Positions 9,322-16,583 of a stretch of DNA of 64,000 bases are shown here, piece after piece. Positions within the stretch are counted from its first letter, which is position 1, and each line of letters opens with the position of its first letter. A model generated the notes under the pieces. That model was given only the letters and a program-made list of their open reading frames with translations, searched no databases and was not told where the DNA came from. Origin of the DNA: Paenibacillus koleovorans NBRC 103111 (GTDB lineage Bacteria; Bacillota; Bacilli; Paenibacillales; NBRC-103111); the NCBI RefSeq assembly GCF_004000845.1, contig NZ_BIMA01000005.1, positions 55,824-119,823 of the forward strand. The letters run 5' to 3'. Both the position numbers and the translations under genes were made by a program.

Positions 9322-10605
9322 ATGAGCAAGAAACGGATTGTGTTGGTGGGCTGCGGCATTCGAGCGAAGTTTTTTTATAGCGCCATGGTGACGGAATTCG
9401 AATCGACGGTGGAGCTGGCGGCGATCTGCGACATCAATCAGACTCGCATGGATTTCACGAATCGCGTCCTGGTCGAAGAATGCGGCTATCATGCCGTTCC
9501 AACGTACAAGCCTCATGAGTTTGAAGAGATGATCCGCCGTGAAAAGGCCGACATCGTCTTCGTGGCCTCGATCGACCGCACGCACCACACTTACATTATC
9601 AAAGCGATGGAGCTGGGCTGCGATGTGATTTCCGAGAAGCCGATGACGACCGACGCGGAGAAATGCCAGGCGATCCTCGACACGGTGAACCGGACCGAAC
9701 GCAAACTGACCGTCGCTTTCAATTACCGATACGCTCCTCAGTTTACGAAGGTTCGCGAGCTGATCTTGGACGATGCGGTGGGTCAAGTGACGTCCGTCCA
9801 TTTCGAGTGGCTGCTCGACATCAAACACGGCGCTGATTATTTCCGCAGATGGCATCGGGACAAGCGCAACAGCGGCGGCTTGCTCGTGCATAAGTCAACG
9901 CATCATTTCGACTTGGTGAACTTCTGGCTCGGGACGAAGCCGAAGCGGGTCGTGGCGACGGGCGGCTTGATGTTCTATGGGCGGGAAAACGCGGAGCAGC
10001 GCGGGGTACAGCAGTTTTATCAGCGCTCTACCGGGAATGAAATCGCTAAGGATGACCCGTTCGCCATCGACCTGGCGGAGAGCGATACGCTGAAGGCGAT
10101 GTACTTGGACGCGGAGAAGGAAGACGGCTATCAACGCGATCAAAGCGTGTTCGGCGACGGAATCAGCATCGAGGATACGCTTGGCGTCATGGTCGAGTAC
10201 GAGAACAAGGCGATTCTTACTTATTCCCTGAACGCGTATACGCCATGGGAAGGGCTGGTGGTGAGCATCAACGGCACGAAGGGCCGGATGGAAGTGAAGC
10301 TCATCGTCAAACATCTGAACAATCCGGACGGCACGCATGCCCAGGAATTGTCGATGGAGGAGTCCATCCACGTGTTCCCGATGTTCGGGGAGTCCTACGA
10401 GGTGACATACGAACAGGGCGAAGGCGGCCACGGCGGCGGAGATCCGGCGCTGCTGCGCGACATTTTCGACGAGCCGGTGCGGGATCGCTTCAACCGCGCG
10501 GCAACGCATGTGGACGGCGCCATGTCTATCCTAACGGGCATCGCCGGCAACGTATCCATGCAGACCGGGCAATGGGTGAGCGTCGATAAGCTCGTCAAGT
10601 TTTAA
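9322..10605 (+). CDS. Gfo/Idh/MocA family oxidoreductase
   Basis: The protein has 427 residues. An N-terminal Rossmann motif (VLVGCGIRAKF) and the hallmark EKP (ISEKPMTTDAEKC) define NAD(P)-dependent sugar or inositol dehydrogenases of this family; the C-terminal half carries the substrate domain with HHFDLVNFWLGTKPKRV. It is longer than the usual 330-390 residues because of an insertion of roughly 50 residues around positions 210-290. A GGGGAG ribosome-binding site lies just before the ATG. The reaction is probably oxidation or reduction of a sugar hydroxyl, acting with the neighbouring isomerase-like protein. A second, shorter family member follows 18 bases downstream. Confidence 0.92.
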   Translation: MSKKRIVLVGCGIRAKFFYSAMVTEFESTVELAAICDINQTRMDFTNRVLVEECGYHAVPTYKPHEFEEMIRREKADIVFVASIDRTHHTYIIKAMELGCDVISEKPMTTDAEKCQAILDTVNRTERKLTVAFNYRYAPQFTKVRELILDDAVGQVTSVHFEWLLDIKHGADYFRRWHRDKRNSGGLLVHKSTHHFDLVNFWLGTKPKRVVATGGLMFYGRENAEQRGVQQFYQRSTGNEIAKDDPFAIDLAESDTLKAMYLDAEKEDGYQRDQSVFGDGISIEDTLGVMVEYENKAILTYSLNAYTPWEGLVVSINGTKGRMEVKLIVKHLNNPDGTHAQELSMEESIHVFPMFGESYEVTYEQGEGGHGGGDPALLRDIFDEPVRDRFNRAATHVDGAMSILTGIAGNVSMQTGQWVSVDKLVKF

Positions 10606-10623
10606 CGGTTGGAGGGATTGACT

Positions 10624-11613
10624 TTGAAAATTGCCGTAATCGGTTCAACCGGTCATACCGGCTATGTGTTGAAGGGGTTGCGCGGCCAAGCCGACGCGGA
10701 GCTGGTCGGGATCGCCCCGGGCTCCGTCGGCGAGGATATCGAGGTGCTCTACGAGTATGCCCTTAAGCAGGGGCTTGCGCCTCGGAAGTTTGAACAGTAC
10801 CGGGACATGCTGGACCAAGTGAAGCCGGATGTCGTCGCGGTGGCCTGCTATTTCAACGATCATGCGGCGGTTGCCGTGGAGGTGCTGTCCCGAGGCATTC
10901 ATCTGTTCGTAGAAAAGCCGGTTGCCACAACGCTGCAGGATCTGGAAAAGGTGAAGGCGGCACACGAGAAGTCCGGCGCCCAATTGGCTGCGATGTTCGG
11001 CATCCGCTACTCCTCTTGGTTTCTGACCGTCCAGCGATTGATTCAGGAGGGCCGCATCGGCGAGATTCGGATGATGAATGCGCAGAAGTCGTATCGCCTC
11101 GGCGAGCGCAGCGAGCTGTACCGGCGCCGTGAGACGTATGGCGGCACGATCCCTTGGGTCGGCAGCCATGCGATCGATTGGATGTACAGCTTATGCGGCG
11201 AGAGCTTCGTCTCAGTGTTCGCATCGCATTCGACGCGAGCGAACCGCGGTCACGGCGAGCTGGAGACGACCGGGCTATGCCACTTTACGTTCACCAATGA
11301 GGTGTTCGGCTCGGTGAACATCGATTATTTGAGGCCGCAGCAGGCGCCTACGCATGCGGACGATCGCATTCGCATCGCAGGGTCGAACGGCGTGCTGGAA
11401 GTGGTGAACAACCAAGTGCTGTTGATTAATGGAGATGCGGACGGGATTCAGCATGCTCCGTTGCTTTCCGCGCAGGAGAGCTTTACGGATTTTTTACAGC
11501 AGGTTCGCGGCTCTTCGTCTTGCCTGGTTACTGCGGAGCAGTCGTTTACGGTTACGGAAGCCTGTCTACGCGCGAGGATGTCGGCCGACAAGGGGCGCGT
11601 CGTTTATTTTTAA
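10624..11613 (+). CDS. Gfo/Idh/MocA family oxidoreductase (second, shorter)
   Basis: I place the start at TTG 10624, seven bases after GGAGGG; TTG codons at 10609 and 10618 are too close to, or upstream of, that site. The protein of about 329 residues begins with a dinucleotide-binding loop (KIAVIGSTGHTGYVL) and contains FVEKPVATTLQDLEKV, the family EKP motif, and IPWVGSHAIDWMYSL in the substrate domain. Its paralogue upstream probably uses a related substrate; pairs of such dehydrogenases occur in pathways that oxidise a sugar, act on the keto form, and reduce it again. No signal peptide was seen. Confidence 0.9.
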   Translation: MKIAVIGSTGHTGYVLKGLRGQADAELVGIAPGSVGEDIEVLYEYALKQGLAPRKFEQYRDMLDQVKPDVVAVACYFNDHAAVAVEVLSRGIHLFVEKPVATTLQDLEKVKAAHEKSGAQLAAMFGIRYSSWFLTVQRLIQEGRIGEIRMMNAQKSYRLGERSELYRRRETYGGTIPWVGSHAIDWMYSLCGESFVSVFASHSTRANRGHGELETTGLCHFTFTNEVFGSVNIDYLRPQQAPTHADDRIRIAGSNGVLEVVNNQVLLINGDADGIQHAPLLSAQESFTDFLQQVRGSSSCLVTAEQSFTVTEACLRARMSADKGRVVYF

Positions 11614-11656
11614 GCCAGGCAGGAGAAATGACTCTCTGACAACAATGGAGGCGACT

Positions 11657-12709
11657 ATGAATACACAAAAGGTAGATCCGAACGCCGAGGTTGGCACTCC
11701 TCCTTATCCGCGCAGTACGGCTATCAAGAAGCTCGTCTGGGAGCCGGCTGAGAACGTAATCCGCATGGGGCTTGGCATCGAGATCCACGATGTGCCGGGG
11801 AGGACGCATGACGGGGGCGACAATTGGCCGGTCACTTGGGGTGATGACGACCGTCTCTATACGACGTATGGCGACGGCTATGGCTTCGATCCGGTCATCC
11901 CCGACAAACTGGGCCTGGGGTATTCCTATTTGACGGGGAATGCGCCGGACATTCAAGGGTTCAATGTACGCTCCTCCAACGGGGAGAATACCGGCTGGGG
12001 AAGAAAAGGCAAAAAGGGCAGCGGCTTGCTGATGGTGGATGGCGTGCTCTATATGTGGCTGTTCCACGCCGACGAGATGGGCGGGCAATCCCAACTCGCA
12101 TGGTCGTCCGATCACGCGGCCACGTGGACGTTCGCCGACTGGAAGTTCGAGGAGATGGGGCTGTGCGCTTTTATCAACTACGGGAAGAACTACGAGGGCG
12201 CCAGGGATTCCTACGTGTACACCGTCACCCACGACAAGCGCAAAGCCGACGATCCTTCCGATCGGATGATCCTTATGCGCGTACCCAAGGATCGGATTGC
12301 GGATCGGGACGCCTATGAGTTTTTTATGGGGTTGGACGGGGAGGAGCCGGTTTGGACCGCGGATGTGGCGGAACGCGGTGCCGTCTTCGAGCACAAGGAC
12401 GCTTGCTGCCGCTCCGGCATCAGCTACAACCGCGCGCTGGGGCGTTACGTGTGGTGGCAGCACGTCCCGAACGCGCCGGGTCACAAGGACCGCGGCGACA
12501 CGCGGTTCATCGGCGGCTTCGGCATCTATGACGCGCCGGAGCCTTGGGGACCCTGGACCACGTTGTATTACACCGAGAAGTGGGACATGGGCCCGGGCGA
12601 ACGCGCGGAGTTCCCGACGAAGTGGATGAGCGAGGACGGCAAAACGATGTACCTCGTGTTCTCCGGCAACGACTGCTTCAGCGTACGGAAAGCGGTGCTG
12701 GAGCTGTAA
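11657..12709 (+). CDS. DUF4185-like propeller protein
   Basis: This is the last gene of the operon. ATG at 11657 follows GGAGG with good spacing; an in-frame ATG at 11645 and open frame further upstream are less likely because they overlap the previous gene or lack a site. The product of about 350 residues repeats the family blocks DNWPVTWGDDDRLYTTYGDG, LLMVDGVLYMW, AWSSDHAATWTF and FPTKWMSEDGKTMYLVFSG. It is more similar to the C-terminal domain of the fused hydrolase (3745-5775) than to 6509-7543, sharing FPTKW and the MVDGVLYM form. No catalytic residues are assignable by eye. A strong terminator follows at 12798. Confidence 0.72.
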   Translation: MNTQKVDPNAEVGTPPYPRSTAIKKLVWEPAENVIRMGLGIEIHDVPGRTHDGGDNWPVTWGDDDRLYTTYGDGYGFDPVIPDKLGLGYSYLTGNAPDIQGFNVRSSNGENTGWGRKGKKGSGLLMVDGVLYMWLFHADEMGGQSQLAWSSDHAATWTFADWKFEEMGLCAFINYGKNYEGARDSYVYTVTHDKRKADDPSDRMILMRVPKDRIADRDAYEFFMGLDGEEPVWTADVAERGAVFEHKDACCRSGISYNRALGRYVWWQHVPNAPGHKDRGDTRFIGGFGIYDAPEPWGPWTTLYYTEKWDMGPGERAEFPTKWMSEDGKTMYLVFSGNDCFSVRKAVLEL

Positions 12710-12797
12710 AAGCGTACAAAGGGGTAGAGCTGATCATTCCAAGTTCGTGATTTCGGCAATATTGTATTCGTTCCCGCTTTCCAATGTCAGACGGCAG

Positions 12798-12838
12798 GGG
12801 CACCGGAGCCTTCATTCAACGGTGCCCTCTTTATTTTC
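12798..12838 (+). terminator. intrinsic terminator of the sulfatase/DUF4185 operon
   Basis: GGGCACCG (12798-12805) and CGGTGCCC (12820-12827) form a perfect eight-pair stem with a 14-base loop, followed by TCTTTATTTTC. It sits about 90 bases after the last plus-strand gene and before the convergent minus-strand lipoprotein gene. Confidence 0.85.
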
Positions 12839-12926
12839 TTGAGGCAAATTGCAAGTGACTTCAGGAGATGGTGTCGGGCATGGACTATACGGCGCAGAGC
12901 GAATGCCGCAGTCCTGCAATCCGAGT

Positions 12927-14561
12927 TTAGTACAAATCCTTGGCGAGGATAGCCGAGCCCTTGTTTTTGGCGTACCAGTCCGCATACCACTGGTCGACCT
13001 TCAGTCCGCCGGACTTCTCCCAATAGGCTTGGGCGTCCTTGACCGATTGCTCGACGGAATATTTGCTTCCGCCAATCAACGCCTGCTGGTAGTAGCTCTC
13101 CATCTGTGCCGAAGTGTTCGTTACGATCAGCTGCAGATCGCTTGGCAACGACGGCATGTGCTCGGGATGGGTGATTTCGGCAATCGGCCGGGCCGGGTTC
13201 AAGTACGCGGTATCCGACTGCTCGACAATTTTTTTGAACCCCATGTCGAACAGGTTGTTCGGGTTCAGCGTACTCTTGTAGGTGCCGCATTCGCCGAACG
13301 CCGTCGTCGACACGAGCATCCGCATGTCGATGTTCCAGTCCAGTTCCTTTTTCTTTTTGTCCGCATCGAGGATAACCGGGCACGAATTGGGCACCGCTTT
13401 GTAGTGTACGCCCTCCAGCCCGTAGTTCAGCGTCATCATCGTCGATTGCTTGACCAAGAAGTCGACGAACTTGATTACCGCCACCGGATCCTTCGCGTTT
13501 GCGTTGATCGCCGCCGTCGCCTGCGCCGGGTTGCCGATGGCCGGACTGAACTGTCCTAATTGGGTGGCCGGCAGCTCAATCGCAATAATTTCGGCTTTCG
13601 GATTGTTTTTCTTCAGAGCCTCCACCACGGTGTAGCCGCCGGCATTGCCGCCGCCGTTCGCGCCATAGAAGCCGATTTTACCGCTGATAAAGTCCTGCTT
13701 TGCCTTTTCCCCGTTTTTGTCAGTCAGGAAATCTTTGTCTATCAGCCCGTTGTCGTACAGCTTCTTGACAAAGTTGTTGCGCGCGATCTTGTTCTCCCAC
13801 GTGCGCACGATCGTACCGTTCTGCACTTTGTAGCCGACATCCTGGAACATCGAGTTCAGGTTGAATCCGCCGACAAAGGTCACATCCATCGCGAGTGTGT
13901 CGTCTTTGCCGTTGCGGTCGGGATCCTGCTTGACGAACGCTTCCGCCACCTTGTACAGCTCGTCGACCGTCTTCGGCACGTCCAGCCCGAGCGCGTCCAG
14001 CCAATCCTTGCGCACGTATTCGACGAGGCTCGTGCGGACGCCGTTAAGCCGACCGAACTCGTACATGTTGCCGTCCTCGCGCGTCGCCATTTTGCGGAGA
14101 ATCGGATTTTTTTGCAGCATCGCCTTGTATTCGACGCTGTACTTGTCGATCAAATCGCCGATTGGCATCAACTGCTTCTGGCCGATCAGCTGGTTACGGT
14201 AGTTCGTGTCGAATTCCATGATCAGATCGGGCGCCGAGCCGGAAGCGAACAGCACGTTGAACTTCTGCTTCGATTCGTTGCGCGGTACCGCCACGAACTC
14301 GACGTCCACCGGACCGTTCTCGTTGATCCATTTGGTCCAACGGTTGTTGATCGCCGTGCCTTCTTCGGCCGCAATCGTGCCGCGGTCATAGACTGACACT
14401 GTAATTTTCCCACGCTTCTCCGGCGTCGCAGAAGCCGTCGGTCTGGCGCTGTCAGACACGCTCGGACTGCTCGCCGTACCGTCGCCGCCATTGGAGCAAC
14501 CGGCCACAACAGTAAACGTCAACGCCAAAGTCCACCATTTTGCATGAACCCATCGTCTCAT
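12927..14561 (-). CDS. extracellular solute-binding lipoprotein (LplA-type sugar ABC importer)
   Basis: The 544-residue protein begins with a basic N-region, a hydrophobic core and a lipobox VAGC with Cys22, followed by a Ser/Thr/Pro-rich linker, so it is a membrane-anchored lipoprotein. The rest is a family-1-like binding protein: FASGSAPDLIMEFD, a hinge region with YVRKDWLDALGLDVPKT, and QDPDRNGKDDTLAMD, a Ca-binding-like loop common in the Paenibacillus LplA group. GAGGAGGAAA precedes the ATG. It is the third transport gene of the minus-strand operon, 25 bases after the permease. The substrate is expected to be an oligosaccharide; the neighbouring hydrolases hint at a product of region 1, but this is inference. 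Confidence 0.93.
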   Translation of the reverse strand: MRRWVHAKWWTLALTFTVVAGCSNGGDGTASSPSVSDSARPTASATPEKRGKITVSVYDRGTIAAEEGTAINNRWTKWINENGPVDVEFVAVPRNESKQKFNVLFASGSAPDLIMEFDTNYRNQLIGQKQLMPIGDLIDKYSVEYKAMLQKNPILRKMATREDGNMYEFGRLNGVRTSLVEYVRKDWLDALGLDVPKTVDELYKVAEAFVKQDPDRNGKDDTLAMDVTFVGGFNLNSMFQDVGYKVQNGTIVRTWENKIARNNFVKKLYDNGLIDKDFLTDKNGEKAKQDFISGKIGFYGANGGGNAGGYTVVEALKKNNPKAEIIAIELPATQLGQFSPAIGNPAQATAAINANAKDPVAVIKFVDFLVKQSTMMTLNYGLEGVHYKAVPNSCPVILDADKKKKELDWNIDMRMLVSTTAFGECGTYKSTLNPNNLFDMGFKKIVEQSDTAYLNPARPIAEITHPEHMPSLPSDLQLIVTNTSAQMESYYQQALIGGSKYSVEQSVKDAQAYWEKSGGLKVDQWYADWYAKNKGSAILAKDLY

Positions 14562-14586
14562 CGTTCGTTTCCTCCTCGTTTTTCGT

Positions 14587-15462
14587 TTATCCTTTGATCG
14601 CGCCCACCAGAACGCCTTTGATGAAATACTTTTGCAAGAACGGATAGATCACCAGCATCGGCATGAGCAAGACGATTACCCCCGCTGATTTAATCGTCGC
14701 CGGCGCCAGCTTCGCCGCGTCCTCCGGCTGCAAATTGTTCAGTTCCTGCAGAAACGACTGGTTCTGCACCATCATCTGCACCAATACGGTCAAGTTGTAT
14801 TTGGTCGTATCGTGCATATACAGCAGCACGGTCATAAACTGATTCCAGAAGCCGACCGCGTAGAACAACGCAATCGCCGTCAGCACCGGCAGTGACAACG
14901 GCAGCACGATACGTGACAGCATCCGCCATTCGCCGCAACCATCGATTTGCGCCGCTTCCTCCATCTCCACAGGCAAGCTCTCAAAATACGTTTTCAACAC
15001 CAGCATGTTGAACACGCTCACCAGCGCGGGAAACCAGATCGCACCGTACGAGTTGATCAGACCAAGCGACTTGATCAGCAAGTAGTTTGGGATGATGCCT
15101 CCGGAGAACAGCATCGTAAACACGATCGCCAGCGTAAGCAGGCGCCGGCCGTGCATGTCCCGGCGCGACAGCGGATATGCCGCCAATACGGTGAAGATCA
15201 TGCTCAGTCCGGTGCCGACCGTCGTCAGCACCACATTGTTCTGGAAGGCGCGCACGATATCGGTTCCCGCAATGAGCGAAGTGTACGCTTCGAGCGACCA
15301 CGACACCGGCCAGAACGCCACTAGTCCGGCTTGAACGGCATGGGCCTCACTGAGCGACAGCGCCGCAATATGCACCATGGGCAGCAGACAGAGGAGACCG
15401 ACCGCGCTTAATACCGCATAGTTGATTGCGTAAAACAGTTTATCTCCAACGGAAGGTTTCAT
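14587..15462 (-). CDS. carbohydrate ABC transporter permease (LplC/YtcP-type)
   Basis: This 291-residue inner-membrane permease has about six hydrophobic segments and an EAA loop, EEAAQIDGCGEWRMLSRIVL, which contacts the ATPase. The C-terminus FIKGVLVGAIKG is typical of the YtcP/LplC subgroup. It lies nine bases after the companion permease on the minus strand. No ATP-binding subunit is encoded nearby; importers of this group in Bacillales usually share an MsmX-type ATPase encoded elsewhere, which is known for B. subtilis and inferred here. Confidence 0.94.
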   Translation of the reverse strand: MKPSVGDKLFYAINYAVLSAVGLLCLLPMVHIAALSLSEAHAVQAGLVAFWPVSWSLEAYTSLIAGTDIVRAFQNNVVLTTVGTGLSMIFTVLAAYPLSRRDMHGRRLLTLAIVFTMLFSGGIIPNYLLIKSLGLINSYGAIWFPALVSVFNMLVLKTYFESLPVEMEEAAQIDGCGEWRMLSRIVLPLSLPVLTAIALFYAVGFWNQFMTVLLYMHDTTKYNLTVLVQMMVQNQSFLQELNNLQPEDAAKLAPATIKSAGVIVLLMPMLVIYPFLQKYFIKGVLVGAIKG

Positions 15463-15471
15463 TTGCTCCTC

Positions 15472-16425
15472 CTACCATAGCCCCCGTCCGTACCGGCGGG
15501 CGACGGCGTTCGTCATCAGCACGAGGACAAACCCGACGCTCGATTCGAACAGACCGATCGCCGTCGTCAGACTGAATTGCAGGCTTTGCAGCCCGATTTT
15601 GTAAGTGTAGGTGCTGATGACCTCCGATACGCGGAACACTGCGGAGTTTTGCAGCGTGTACACCTGATCGAACCCCGCCTCCATCACGTGTCCGACGGAC
15701 AAAATGAATACGATGACAATCGTCGGAGCGATGCTGGGCAGCGTAATATGGCGTATTTGCTGCCACTTGTTCGCGCCGTCCATTCCGGCCGACTCGTACA
15801 GGCTCGGATCGACGGACGACAGCGCCGCCAAATAAATGATCGCGCTCCAGCCCGCTCCCTTCCATATGCCGGCTCCGACATAAATCGTGACCCACGACCC
15901 CTCCTTGTACAAAAAAGCAACCGGCTCGCCCAGCTTGCTGACGACGAGATTGTTGATGACCCCGTCCAGAGCAAATATTGTCACGACCATCCCCGCCACG
16001 ATGACCCAGGATAAAAAATGGGGCAAATAGACGAGCGTCTGAATCCAGCGCTTGAATGCCGACCTGCGCACCTCATTGAGTAAAATCGCCAGCAGGATCG
16101 GAAAAGGAAAGCCGATCAGCAGACTGAGCATGCTGAGTATAAACGTATTGCGAATGATTTGCAGCGTCTGCGGGTTGGCGAAAAGCGTCGTGAACTGGCC
16201 GAAACCTACCCATGGACTGCCGAACAAGCCGTCGGCAAAGTTGTAATTTTTGAAAGCGATTATCAGACCGCCCATCGGTACGTACTTGAACAACACGAAG
16301 TACACCGCAACCGGGAGAAACATTGCCCAATACGACACATTCCGCTTCCATCGTTTGCGTTCTGGCCGCCTGCCGCTCCATGGGGATGTATCCTGAGCGG
16401 CAGTGGCCAATTCCGGCGCGTTCAC
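15472..16425 (-). CDS. sugar ABC transporter permease (LplB-type)
   Basis: The start chosen is GTG at 16425, ten bases after AAGGAGGT; an in-frame GTG at 16461 lies upstream of that site and would place it inside the coding region. The protein of about 317 residues has a cytoplasmic basic N-terminus, then SYWAMFLPVAVYFVLFKYVP as the first membrane segment, PMGGLIIAFKNY, typical of LplB, and an EAA-like loop YESAGMDGANKWQQIRHITL. It pairs with the permease at 14587-15462 to form the membrane channel. It has its own likely promoter at 16505-16534. Confidence 0.93.
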   Translation of the reverse strand: MNAPELATAAQDTSPWSGRRPERKRWKRNVSYWAMFLPVAVYFVLFKYVPMGGLIIAFKNYNFADGLFGSPWVGFGQFTTLFANPQTLQIIRNTFILSMLSLLIGFPFPILLAILLNEVRRSAFKRWIQTLVYLPHFLSWVIVAGMVVTIFALDGVINNLVVSKLGEPVAFLYKEGSWVTIYVGAGIWKGAGWSAIIYLAALSSVDPSLYESAGMDGANKWQQIRHITLPSIAPTIVIVFILSVGHVMEAGFDQVYTLQNSAVFRVSEVISTYTYKIGLQSLQFSLTTAIGLFESSVGFVLVLMTNAVARRYGRGLW

Positions 16426-16504
16426 GGTACGGATGACCTCCTTTTCTGTGGACTGGCACACAACCGCGACCGTCGACTGTGGCGATCGTTTGCCGATGTC
16501 TCAC

Positions 16505-16534
16505 ACTATAGCCGCCGCCCGCTTCCCGGGTCAA
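16505..16534 (-). promoter_or_regulatory. sigma-A-type promoter for the ABC importer genes
   Basis: On the minus strand, TTGACC (16534-16529) and TATAGT (16510-16505) are separated by 18 bases and lie about 80 bases upstream of the LplB-type start. It allows the transport genes to be expressed apart from the AraC-type regulator gene upstream. Confidence 0.6.
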
Positions 16535-16583
16535 TGCACACGTTTCCGCAGATGCCCCAAATTCCGCCAAGGCCGTAACCGTG

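Noticed and set aside
12849..14396. Plus-strand open frames (about 236 and 278 codons) over the solute-binding lipoprotein
   Set aside because: The minus strand has a lipobox, signal peptide and family motifs; the plus frames are its shadows.
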